Shown: piece by piece, positions 25,891 through 33,733 of the stretch | Layout of the letters: every line of letters begins with the position of its first letter | Position numbering within the stretch: the stretch's first letter is position 1 | Source: Tannerella sp. oral taxon 808 | Lineage (GTDB): Bacteria; Bacteroidota; Bacteroidia; Bacteroidales; Tannerellaceae | DNA length: 64,000 nt | Direction: 5' to 3' | Assembly (NCBI GenBank): GCA_002890585.1 | Contig: MIQB01000001.1 | Span: forward strand, 1-64,000 | Position numbers and translations under genes: made by a program | Notes under the pieces: generated by a model | Databases searched by the model: none | Told to the model about the DNA's origin: nothing | The model's input: only the letters and a program-made list of their open reading frames with translations

Positions 25891-26763
25891 TCAGTTTCCT
25901 ACCCAAACTTTCTCAGCGCTATCGCCTACCTGCACGACATGATAGCCGGGCATAAGGCGGAGGGTGCTGGAGCCGGATGGGGCGTCGTGAGTGAGGAGGA
26001 GGCGACCGCTAAGATCGTACACCCGAATAAGCGCAGGCTGCGAGAGACTGAGGTAAAGCACTCCATCAGCGGCATAAATCTGACGGCCGGCTATTTCCAC
26101 GTTAGCCACCGCATAGATCTGCTGAAACTCGCTCCAGACGGGCGCAGTGCGATAAACGGCCGATGTTCCTCGGGGAACATTCAGGCGAACGTTAGCGAGG
26201 GGCACGGATTGAAAAATGGGCTGACTGAGCGTAAGGGGTACGGGCCACGCCACCGTCACGCTGCGCAGGGCAGTACAGGAGGAGAAGGCACCGCGCCCGA
26301 TCTCGGTCACGCTCTCAGGGAGGGACACGGCGGTCAGGGCCGAGCAATGAGCAAAGGCATCGCGGCCAATGCGCCGCAGATTAGCGGGAAGCGCGAGGGA
26401 GGACAGGGCTGTGCAGCCAGAAAAAACGCCATCCTTAATCTCAGTCACGCTCTCGGAAATCTTCACCGAGGTCAACGCCGTACAACCGGCAAAGGCATAA
26501 TCGCCGACGATGGTCACGCCGCTGCCGATCTCTATTTTCTCGATCTCGCGCTGACGCACAGCCCAGGGCGCAGGATGGGCGGCGGAATAGTCAGGGATCC
26601 GACCGTAACCCGTGAGGGTCAAGGTGCGCGTGGCGGTCTCATATCTCCATTTTATCGAAGAGCCGCCACCACCACCACCCGGCAGGGGGCCATACTGCGC
26701 CTTCAGGGCGTCGCTACTGAACATCGCCGCCAAAGCGATGATGCTTACAATCAAGGTTCTCAT
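25891..26763 (-). CDS. BspA-type leucine-rich repeat protein, third copy
   Basis: 290 residues. Signal peptide MRTLIVSIIALAAMFSSDALKAQ, then a glycine run (six in a row), the same N-terminal module (SIKWRYETATRTLTLTGYGRIPDYS) and BspA repeats (SVKISESVTEIKDGVFSGCTAL, SLALPANLRRIGRDAFAHCSAL, AVSLPESVTEIGRGAFSSCTAL). The C-terminal domain (IYAADGVLYLSLSQPALIRVYDLSGRLL... YHVVQVGDSAEKVWVGN) is a more divergent T9SS-type sorting domain. It is separated from the other two copies by the protease and by 807 bp without genes. Confidence 0.86.
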   Translation of the reverse strand: MRTLIVSIIALAAMFSSDALKAQYGPLPGGGGGGSSIKWRYETATRTLTLTGYGRIPDYSAAHPAPWAVRQREIEKIEIGSGVTIVGDYAFAGCTALTSVKISESVTEIKDGVFSGCTALSSLALPANLRRIGRDAFAHCSALTAVSLPESVTEIGRGAFSSCTALRSVTVAWPVPLTLSQPIFQSVPLANVRLNVPRGTSAVYRTAPVWSEFQQIYAVANVEIAGRQIYAADGVLYLSLSQPALIRVYDLSGRLLLTHDAPSGSSTLRLMPGYHVVQVGDSAEKVWVGN

Positions 26764-26781
26764 CTTCTTTCTATTTAATGG

Positions 26782-27714
26782 TTATGATTCTTCCAATCTC
26801 TTACGGATGTCCTTCACCAAGCTGCTGGCGCCGATGCGGAAGGTGTCTTTACTGAGCCACTCCGGACCGAGGAGTTCCCGGACGAGGGTGTAATACTTCA
26901 CGGCGTCTTCGGCCGTGCGCACGCCACCGGAGACTTTTATTCCCACACGTGTGCCAGTCGTCTGCTGGTATTGCTTCAATACGCGACAGATGGTATAGAC
27001 GGCTTCGGGCGTGGCACCGGGGTAGCCTTTTCCGGTAGACGTCTTGACGAAGTCGGCGCCTGAATAGAGGGCCAGGATGGTGGCTTTGCGGATGTTTTCG
27101 GCCGTTTCCAAGGCGCCCGTTTCGAGGATCACCTTCAGCCGTGCGCCGCGGCAGCTCTCTTTGATCTCCTGCAATTCGTCGGACAGCTCTTCGTAGGCTT
27201 CTTCTTTGAACAGCCCCAAGTTCATGACAACGTCGATCTCATCAGCACCTGCCATAACGGCCATGCCGACCTCAGCAATCTTCACCTCGGGAAAGGTCTG
27301 CGAGGCGGGGAAGCCAGCGGCTACGGAAGCAATTCCTACACCCTCGACTTGGAGCGCCTGCCGCACCGTTTCGGTGAAAATCGGATACGTGCAAATGGCG
27401 GCCACATTGGGCACATCGGGCCGCGTGCCCTCCCATTGATTGACCTCCGTATCGACCATTTGCCACACGGATTCCTTTGTGTCTAAGGTGGTGAGCGTGG
27501 TGAGATCGATCAGGCCGTGCAGCTGCTTGAGCGTGTCGTCGGTGAAATTCGCGGCCGACTTTTCGGCTAACAGTTTGGCTGTCTTTTCGGCTACTTCCGA
27601 ATCCGTCAGGGGCGGATCGAAGCGGTTGAAGCATTCGTGATACTTGTCTACAGCCGCATGATCGCAGCCGCAATCGTGATCGTGGTGATGATGTGCATGT
27701 TCGTTCTTATTCAT
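26782..27714 (-). CDS. deoC: Deoxyribose-phosphate aldolase
   Basis: 310 residues. It splits 2-deoxyribose-5-phosphate into glyceraldehyde-3-phosphate and acetaldehyde in deoxynucleoside catabolism. The Schiff-base lysine is in GADFVKTSTGKGYPGATPEAV; other class I aldolase signs are VAAGFPASQTFPEVKI, AGADEIDVVMNLG and KVILETGAL. The N-terminus carries a His/Asp/Cys-rich stretch (HAHHHHDHDCGCDHA), which may bind metal or be an extension typical of Bacteroidales DeoC. The mazG-like start lies upstream; the two genes are one base apart. Confidence 0.95.
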   Translation of the reverse strand: MNKNEHAHHHHDHDCGCDHAAVDKYHECFNRFDPPLTDSEVAEKTAKLLAEKSAANFTDDTLKQLHGLIDLTTLTTLDTKESVWQMVDTEVNQWEGTRPDVPNVAAICTYPIFTETVRQALQVEGVGIASVAAGFPASQTFPEVKIAEVGMAVMAGADEIDVVMNLGLFKEEAYEELSDELQEIKESCRGARLKVILETGALETAENIRKATILALYSGADFVKTSTGKGYPGATPEAVYTICRVLKQYQQTTGTRVGIKVSGGVRTAEDAVKYYTLVRELLGPEWLSKDTFRIGASSLVKDIRKRLEES

Positions 27715-27715
27715 C

Positions 27716-28051
27716 TCATTGTAGTTTATGGTTATGTAAATGTCTCTCGCTGTCGCGTTCTGTTTTCTTCTTCAAGTTCCTTTCAAACGCTTCGGTCAGG
27801 TCGATGCCTGTCTGATTAGCCAAACAAACTAACACCCACAGCACATCGGCCATCTCGTCGGCCAAATCGTGCTTCGTGTCGCTCGCCTTAAACGACTGAT
27901 CGCCATACTTGCGTGCCATGATGCGTGCCACCTCTCCCACTTCCTCGGTGAGGATGGCCATGTTGGTCAGCTCGCTGAAGTAGCGCACGCCGTAGGTCTT
28001 GATCCACTCATCGACGCGGCGTTGCACGTCTTTTATCGTCAGGTTTTCCAT
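27716..28051 (-). CDS. MazG-like nucleotide pyrophosphohydrolase
   Basis: 111 residues. The helical MazG/all-alpha NTP-PPase core is visible: Glu pair in NMAILTEEVGEVARIMARKYGDQ and the Glu-x2-Asp in HDLADEMADVLWVLVCLANQTG, which together bind Mg2+. It probably hydrolyses non-canonical or excess (d)NTPs. It is located between dtd and deoC in a tight minus-strand row (5 bp and 1 bp gaps), the usual Bacteroidales order. Confidence 0.9.
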   Translation of the reverse strand: MENLTIKDVQRRVDEWIKTYGVRYFSELTNMAILTEEVGEVARIMARKYGDQSFKASDTKHDLADEMADVLWVLVCLANQTGIDLTEAFERNLKKKTERDSERHLHNHKLQ

Positions 28052-28056
28052 CTCGT

Positions 28057-28509
28057 CTATTCTTTATGCTTCGTGTCTATAACAATCGTCACGGGGCCGT
28101 CGTTCAAGAGCGAGACCTTCATATCGGCGCCGAAGACACCCGTCTTCACTTCGCGCCCGGCTTGCAGGCTCATCGTTTCGCAAAAGGATTCGTAAAGCGG
28201 GATGGCCACGTCTGGCTTCGCGGCACGGATATACGAGGGCCTGTTGCCCTTCTTCACGGAGGCATAAAGCGTGAACTGACTGACGACAAGCAGCTCGCCG
28301 TCCACATCCTTCACGGAGCGATTCATCACGCCGTCCGCATCGTCGAAGATGCGGAGGTTGGCCACCTTTTGCGCCATCCATTCCAGATCGTTCGCGGTGT
28401 CCGCATCCTCGAATCCCACCAAAAGCAGCATCCCCTGCCCGATCGACGCGACGCATCGCTCATCGATCGTCACGGACGCGTGCCGCACACGTTGTACTAC
28501 TGTTCTCAT
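28057..28509 (-). CDS. dtd: D-aminoacyl-tRNA deacylase
   Basis: 150 residues, normal length. It removes D-amino acids (and Gly mischarged on tRNA-Ala) from tRNA. Active-site motifs are SQFTLYASVKKGNRPSY (Ser-Gln-x-Thr) and the cross-subunit Gly-Pro in LLNDGPVTIVID. The start MRTVVQRVRHASVTID is the canonical N-terminus. It lies downstream of uvrC with array C between them. Confidence 0.95.
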   Translation of the reverse strand: MRTVVQRVRHASVTIDERCVASIGQGMLLLVGFEDADTANDLEWMAQKVANLRIFDDADGVMNRSVKDVDGELLVVSQFTLYASVKKGNRPSYIRAAKPDVAIPLYESFCETMSLQAGREVKTGVFGADMKVSLLNDGPVTIVIDTKHKE

Positions 28510-28572
28510 CTTTTCTCTTCTCTTATTCTGGTCGTCTAAGACATTCTTCTTGTTAAAATCCTTAACAGATCA

Positions 28573-28881
28573 CCCATTTCCTATTGGCAATGGCATCCAA
28601 AACGCGTTTTTCAACCCATTTCCTATTGGCAATGGCATCTAAAACGCGTTTTTCGTCCCATTTCCTATTGGCAATGCATTTCAAATGCGTTTAGATGGCT
28701 CTGACTGCTGTCAATGGCATGCAAAACGCGTTTTAGATACCTCTGACTGCTGTCAATGGGGCAAAAAACGCGTTTTAGATACCTCTGACTGTTGTCAATG
28801 GGGCAAAAAACGCGTTTTAGATGCCTCTGACTGCTGTCAATGGGGCAAAAAACGCGTTTTGCATGCCTCTGACTGCTGTCA
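28573..28881. repeat. Tandem array, 41-42-bp units (array C) with a mid-array partner switch
   Basis: A constant palindrome AAAACGCGTTTT recurs with steps of 41-42 bp (ACGCGT or variant at 28602, 28644, 28685, 28726, 28768, 28810, 28852). In the first three units the partner is CCATTTCCTATTGGCAATGG (CCATT/AATGG arms). From about 28690 it becomes CTCTGAC-TGCT-GTCAATG (TGAC/GTCA arms). The last unit overlaps the uvrC stop codon (28879-28881). Confidence 0.9.
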
Positions 28882-30690
28882 ACGAGGTGCCACGCCCAAT
28901 CCTTCGGCCACCAACGCGGCCTTTTTCTTTCCGATCAGCTCCTCGAGCTCCGCGGGCGGTGCCTCCCGAATGCGCTTCACACTCTTGTACTTCTTCAGCA
29001 GCGCCTCCTTCGTCTTCTCCCCGATGCCTTTTATCGTGTCTAACTCAGAGACAATCTGCCCCTTGCTGCGCATCTGTCGGTGAAAAGTGATGCCAAAGCG
29101 GTGCGCCTCGTCGCGCAGGTGTTGGATCACCTTCAGCGTTTCGGACGTCTTGTCGAGCACCAACGGGAACGGATCGCCGGGGTAAAAGATCTCCTCAAGC
29201 CGTTTGGCCAACCCCACGATGGTGATCTTGCCTAACAGATTCAGCTCACGAAGCACCTCCGTGGCCGCATTCAGTTGCCCCTTTCCCCCGTCGATGATGA
29301 TCAATTGCGGCAGCGGCGCCTCCTCCTCCAAAAGTCGCGTATAGCGCCGTGTGACGATCTCGCGCATCGAAGCGAAGTCGTCCGGCCCCACGACCGTCTT
29401 AATATGGAAGTGGCGATAATCCTTCTTCGAGGGCTTCCCCTTCTTGAACACCACGCACGCGGCCACGGGATTCGTGCCCTGGATATTCGAGTTGTCGAAA
29501 CACTCTATCTGCATCGGCAGCGCGGGCAGGTGCAAGTCCTTTTGGATCGTAGTCAGCAGGCGTGTGGTGCGTTGCTCAGGGTTGAACTTCTCCGATCGCT
29601 TCAGCTTGTCCACCTTATACTGCTTCGCGTTTTGAAGCGAAAGCTCGAGCACCTTCCGCTTATCGCCTCGTTGCGGCACCGTGAAACTGATCCCCTCTGG
29701 AAAGACACCCTCGGGAATAAACGGCACGATGATCTCGTTCGCATGGCTGTGAAATCGCTCCCGCAACTCCACAATGCCTAATCCGAGGACGTATTCTTTC
29801 TGCTCATCGTCGAGTTTCTTTTGGTATTCGATGGTGTAGACCTGCACGATGGCGCCACTTCCGATGTGCATGTAATTGATGAAAAACGACGTCTCGTTCT
29901 CGTCCAAAGAAAAGACGTCCACGTTGTGCAGCATCGGTACGACGGTCGACTTCAACCTGAAACTTTCCACCAAATCGTATTGCCGCTTCACCTCCTGCGC
30001 CTCCTCAAAACGCATTTCGGCCGCCAACACTTTCATCCGCTCAAGTAACAGTTCGCTCACCTTGGAGCTGTTTCCCTTCAGGATCTCCTTGATGTCCGCA
30101 ACATTCCTATCGTATTCCTCCGCCTCCTGCATGCCCACGCAGGGCGCCTTGCAACGCTTGATATGGTACTGCAAGCAGACTTTGTATTTGCCCGAGTGGA
30201 TAGCTTCGGGTGTCAATGCGTGTTTACAATTGCGGATGGGGTAAAGCTCTTTAATCAGGTGAAGCAACGTGCGGATAAAGTGGACGGACGAATAGGGACC
30301 GTAATACAGCGACCCGTCGCGGACAATATTGCGTGTTTGGAAGATGCGTGGGAAGGGCTCATTCTTGATGACGATTGAAGGGTACGTCTTGTCGTCCTTC
30401 AGCATCACGTTGTATCGCGGCTGGTATTGCTTGATCAGGTTGTTTTCAAGCAGCAACGCGTCCGCCTCCGAGTCAACAACGATATATCGGAGGTCATGGA
30501 TCTGTTTCACTAAGACGCGTGTCTTCCTGTTCTCATGCTCCTTTTGGAAATACGAGGAAATCCGCTTGCGCAAGTTCTTCGCCTTACCTACATAAATAAC
30601 CGTGCCCTTCGCGTCGTAATACTGATAGCATCCGGGCTTTTCGGGGATGGTGGAGAGTAGGGAGGTGATGTAATTCAATCTGTCGTTCAT
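28879..30690 (-). CDS. uvrC: Excinuclease ABC subunit C
   Basis: 603 residues from ATG at 30690 (MNDRLNYITSLLSTIPEKPGCYQYYD). A longer frame starting with TTG at 30720 covers the parS-like site and is rejected. UvrC makes both incisions in nucleotide excision repair. Domains in order: GIY-YIG nuclease (GTVIYVGKAKNLRKRISSYF), Cys-rich linker (CKAPCVGM), UVR motif (LLERMKVLAAEMRFEEAQ), the RNase-H-like 5' nuclease (MQIECFDNSNIQGTNPVAACVVF), and a C-terminal helix-hairpin-helix (SELDTIKGIGEKTKEALLKKY). The 3' end is joined directly to array C. Confidence 0.96.
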   Translation of the reverse strand: MNDRLNYITSLLSTIPEKPGCYQYYDAKGTVIYVGKAKNLRKRISSYFQKEHENRKTRVLVKQIHDLRYIVVDSEADALLLENNLIKQYQPRYNVMLKDDKTYPSIVIKNEPFPRIFQTRNIVRDGSLYYGPYSSVHFIRTLLHLIKELYPIRNCKHALTPEAIHSGKYKVCLQYHIKRCKAPCVGMQEAEEYDRNVADIKEILKGNSSKVSELLLERMKVLAAEMRFEEAQEVKRQYDLVESFRLKSTVVPMLHNVDVFSLDENETSFFINYMHIGSGAIVQVYTIEYQKKLDDEQKEYVLGLGIVELRERFHSHANEIIVPFIPEGVFPEGISFTVPQRGDKRKVLELSLQNAKQYKVDKLKRSEKFNPEQRTTRLLTTIQKDLHLPALPMQIECFDNSNIQGTNPVAACVVFKKGKPSKKDYRHFHIKTVVGPDDFASMREIVTRRYTRLLEEEAPLPQLIIIDGGKGQLNAATEVLRELNLLGKITIVGLAKRLEEIFYPGDPFPLVLDKTSETLKVIQHLRDEAHRFGITFHRQMRSKGQIVSELDTIKGIGEKTKEALLKKYKSVKRIREAPPAELEELIGKKKAALVAEGLGVAPR

Positions 30691-30703
30691 TGTCTCTGTT
30701 ACC

Positions 30704-30719
30704 AGTTCCACGTGAAACA
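30704..30719. promoter_or_regulatory. parS-like ParB-binding site
   Basis: AGTTCCACGTGAAACA differs from the widespread chromosomal parS consensus TGTTnCACGTGAAACA only at the first base. It lies in the 40-bp gap between mnmG and uvrC. mnmG (gidA) is often near oriC, which is where parS sites cluster. ParB/parA are not in this window, so binding is inferred from sequence. Confidence 0.65.
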
Positions 30720-30730
30720 AACCAAAGTTT

Positions 30731-32611
30731 TCACCGACCGAGCAATACTAACAGCACATTAATGTCGTTCGGCGAAACACCCGGAATCCTCCCCGCCTGC
30801 GCAAGTGTTTCGGGATTAATGCGGGTGAGCTTCTGCCGCGCCTCGATGGTGAGCGACTGAATGGAATTATAATCGAAGCAATCCTTGATCTGTATATTCT
30901 CCAACCGTGAAATCTTATCAGCCACCTGTCGCTCACGTTTGATGTAGCCGCCATACTTTACATCGATCTCCACAGCCTCCAAAACCTCCTCCCGATAATT
31001 CGCAGAAATACCGTCTATCATTTCCCTGAACTCAAATATGCCATTCACGGCGTCTGAAAATTTGACCTGTGGGCGCGACAACACATCAGCCAACTTGCAT
31101 GCATGCTCCAACGGCGACGTGCCTAAACGCACGAGTAAATCGTTCACTCGATCGGGCGTGATAGAAAAAGTGTGGATAAAGGCATTCACCTCCTCGCAGG
31201 CTTTCTTCTTATTCAAAAATAATTGGTAGCGGTAGTCGTCGGCAAGACCTAAACGATAGGCACGTTCGGTGAGGCGCATATCGGCATTGTCCTGACGCAA
31301 CAGGATGCGGTACTCCGCGCGGGAAGTGAACATGCGGTACGGTTCATCGACGCCTTTTGTCACTAAGTCGTCGATCAAGACGCCGATATAGGCTTCGTCG
31401 CGTCGCAAAACGAACGTCTCGTCCTTGGAATGGCAACGCAGATGCGCATTAACGCCCGCCACTAACCCCTGCCCTGCTGCTTCCTCGTAGCCAGTCGTCC
31501 CGTTGATCTGCCCAGCAAAGAAGAGTCGCTTGATGCGCTTCGTCTCGAGCGTGTGAAGCAGTTCGGTCGGATCGAAGAAGTCGTATTCAATGGCGTAACC
31601 AGGGCGGTAAAGATGGACGTCGCGGAAGGCTGGCAACTGCTGCAGTGCCTTCAATTGCACGTCAAACGGCAACGACGATGAGAAGCCATTCAGGTAATAC
31701 TCGTTCGTTCGTTCGCCCTCCGGTTCGAGGAAGAGTTGGTGCTGCGGCTTGTCAGCAAAGAGCATGATTTTCGTCTCGATGCTGGGGCAGTAGCGTGGAC
31801 CAATGCTCTTGATACTTCCGTTGTAAAGCGGCGACTCGGAGAGCCCGCCACGCAAGACTTCATGACAAGCAGGATTCGTGTAAAGTGTCCAACAACTCAA
31901 TTGCTTGAGTTCGCTGTGAACAGTATCCAAATAGGAAAATCGACGATGATCAGTATCTCCGGGTTGTTCTGTAAGCTCCTCGAAATGCACGCTGCGCCCA
32001 TCAATACGAACAGGCGTGCCGGTCTTCATGCGGTCGGCAGTAAAACCAAGCGAGATAAGCTGCTCCGTGAGACCTGTCACGGCTGGTTCAGCCATGCGGC
32101 CACCGGAGAATCGGACACTTCCGATATGTATCAAACCATTCAAGAATGTACCGTTGGTCAGCACAACACACCGGGCGCGAAACTCGACGCCTAATTGTGT
32201 GCGAACGCCACAGACCTGTTGGCCATCGAGTAACAGTTGATTGGCCGTGTCTTGCCAGAGATAAAGATTAGGAATGGCTTCAAGTGTTTCGCGCCAAACA
32301 CGCACGAACTGTGCCCTGTCACATTGCGCACGCGGACTCCACATGGCCGGCCCTTTGCTGCGATTGAGCATACGGAACTGAATCGTCGTGCGATCTGTCA
32401 CACGGCCCATCCATCCGCCTAAGGCATCGATCTCACGAACGATCTGCCCCTTAGCGATGCCCCCCACGGCGGGGTTGCAACTCATCTGTGCCATATTATT
32501 CATGTCGCGGGTGATCAGCAGCGTTTCGGAACCTAATCTGGCTGCCGCGGCGGCTGCTTCGCAACCCGCATGACCCGCGCCCACGACGATCACGTCGTAA
32601 TCGAACTTCAT
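30731..32611 (-). CDS. mnmG: tRNA uridine-5-carboxymethylaminomethyl synthesis enzyme MnmG
   Basis: 626 residues, normal length. With MnmE it modifies the wobble uridine (U34) of several tRNAs. The FAD-binding Rossmann motif is VVGAGHAGCEAAAAAARLG, followed by NPAVGGIAKGQIVREIDALGG. The second signature is GQINGTTGYEEAAGQGLVAGVNAHL. Also seen are the YRPGYAIEYDFFDPTEL block and the C-terminal helical domain for MnmE/tRNA binding (YGGYIKRERQVADKI, ARQKLTRINPETLAQAGRIPGVSP). It is first gene of the mnmG-uvrC-dtd-mazG-deoC row. The apt gene often found here in Bacteroides is absent. Confidence 0.97.
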   Translation of the reverse strand: MKFDYDVIVVGAGHAGCEAAAAAARLGSETLLITRDMNNMAQMSCNPAVGGIAKGQIVREIDALGGWMGRVTDRTTIQFRMLNRSKGPAMWSPRAQCDRAQFVRVWRETLEAIPNLYLWQDTANQLLLDGQQVCGVRTQLGVEFRARCVVLTNGTFLNGLIHIGSVRFSGGRMAEPAVTGLTEQLISLGFTADRMKTGTPVRIDGRSVHFEELTEQPGDTDHRRFSYLDTVHSELKQLSCWTLYTNPACHEVLRGGLSESPLYNGSIKSIGPRYCPSIETKIMLFADKPQHQLFLEPEGERTNEYYLNGFSSSLPFDVQLKALQQLPAFRDVHLYRPGYAIEYDFFDPTELLHTLETKRIKRLFFAGQINGTTGYEEAAGQGLVAGVNAHLRCHSKDETFVLRRDEAYIGVLIDDLVTKGVDEPYRMFTSRAEYRILLRQDNADMRLTERAYRLGLADDYRYQLFLNKKKACEEVNAFIHTFSITPDRVNDLLVRLGTSPLEHACKLADVLSRPQVKFSDAVNGIFEFREMIDGISANYREEVLEAVEIDVKYGGYIKRERQVADKISRLENIQIKDCFDYNSIQSLTIEARQKLTRINPETLAQAGRIPGVSPNDINVLLVLLGR

Positions 32612-32769
32612 CTTGCTTGTAACCTATTCTTATAACGCATACAAAGGTACGTCTGACACTAAATCCCTGCAAAATGGCGCCCAGAGCGATCTACTCAGTC
32701 GTTGAAAAGCTCTTCATAATACGGTTCAGAACTATTGAAAAATGAATTTGGAAAGCTCGGAGTACCCCA

Positions 32770-33051
32770 TCATGCAGTCCGCATCCCATTTGGCCAAAGA
32801 ATTTTCGCCATCGTCTTGCTCCTATTCTCCACGTGAAAATCCACAGCAAACAGCCGCATAGAAGTCCCTTCGTAATCCCCTAAAACCGTTATCCGCTGCT
32901 TGTTTATAACCCTAAATAAACCCGCTTGAAACGGCACTTCCGTAGCGTTGATATCCATTTGAAAAGCCCACGACGAACGCTCATAAACCATACCTCCAAA
33001 TATTCTGGAGAAAAACAATCCACACTCTTCACCGCTCATATTTCTTCTCAT
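32770..33051 (-). CDS. Possible small hypothetical protein
   Basis: An open frame of 93 codons (MRRNMSGEECGLFFSRIFGG...). An internal Met (MSGEECG) is an equally good start. Beta-strand-like stretches such as QAGLFRVINKQRITVLGDYEG and MRLFAVDFHVENRS look protein-like, but there is no recognised domain, no clear promoter and no operon partner. It may be a fragment. It sits alone between mnmG and the Doc/RhuM pair. Confidence 0.35.
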   Translation of the reverse strand: MRRNMSGEECGLFFSRIFGGMVYERSSWAFQMDINATEVPFQAGLFRVINKQRITVLGDYEGTSMRLFAVDFHVENRSKTMAKILWPNGMRTA

Positions 33052-33194
33052 AGAGAATTAAAAAGATCAAGAATGAATAAGATGAAATCCAAAGAATGGT
33101 GGATGATGGGCGGTGGAAAAAGGCTCCTGGCAGAGATGTGGAAGTTTTCCGGGTATATCTCTATCAAGGTTTCAAGGCGCGGGAATACAACAAC

Positions 33195-33232
33195 AGCGGC
33201 GATGGGGAAGAATCTGCTTCCCCATCGCCGCT
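33195..33232 (-). terminator. Strong hairpin downstream of the doc-like gene
   Basis: AGCGGCGATGGGGAAG (33195-33210) pairs perfectly over 16 bp with 33217-33232, with loop AATCTG. On the minus strand it is followed by GTTGTTGTATT, moderately T-rich. It lies 34 bp past the doc-like stop, the right place to end the RhuM/Doc transcript. Confidence 0.7.
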
Positions 33233-33265
33233 GCGACTGTATATATAAAGGTGTGCCCCCCTACC

Positions 33266-33733
33266 CTATTCCTCTTCTTTTATACCCAACTCACCTTGAT
33301 TCATCGCATGAGCTATATCCAGTTTCAGTTCCTTGTCATAGTCCTCACCTGCCATAAAAGCATGCATCATGCGAAGTAGCAGATCCGAGTCGATGTGTGA
33401 GGCCGCTATGTGATAAATGATCGATTCAAACTGCTTCATGAATATGCATGCATTCCAGTAATGCCCGTTCTTATGCAAGAAATAGGCTCCGAGAGTCAGT
33501 GCGATACGCTTGTTGCCATCACTAAAATAATGCCCAGAACAGAAGGTGAAGACAAGGTAGGACAGCTTATCTGTGTATGTGGGGTAATAGTCATCATTCT
33601 GTATGAAATTCAGCGTGGAGCGAATACCACCCTCGTCTCGCACGCCTAAGAATCCGCCGTTGCTGGCTTCGATCATCTTGCGATAGACCATTAAGGCTTC
33701 GTCATAATCGATATACAGGATCTCCTTATTCAT
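33266..33733 (-). CDS. Doc/Fic-family protein (death-on-curing-like toxin)
   Basis: 155 residues. The Fic/Doc catalytic motif is GHYFSDGNKRIALTLGAYFL (H-x-F-x-D-G-N-K-R). The N-terminal ILYIDYDEALMVYRKMIEAS with GFLGVRDEGGIRSTL is the Doc-type beginning. Doc phosphorylates EF-Tu and stops translation; other Fic proteins AMP-ylate targets. No classical Phd antitoxin adjoins. The partner is the RhuM-like gene, whose stop overlaps this start by four bases (ATGA, 33730-33733), indicating coupled translation. A hairpin terminator follows. Confidence 0.85.
   Translation of the reverse strand: MNKEILYIDYDEALMVYRKMIEASNGGFLGVRDEGGIRSTLNFIQNDDYYPTYTDKLSYLVFTFCSGHYFSDGNKRIALTLGAYFLHKNGHYWNACIFMKQFESIIYHIAASHIDSDLLLRMMHAFMAGEDYDKELKLDIAHAMNQGELGIKEEE

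Noticed and set aside
30690..30720. Longer uvrC start with TTG at 30720
   Set aside because: It would translate the parS-like site; the canonical N-terminus begins at ATG 30690.
32825..32840. Second parS site
   Set aside because: Only 12 of 16 bases match the consensus and it lies inside a possible coding frame.
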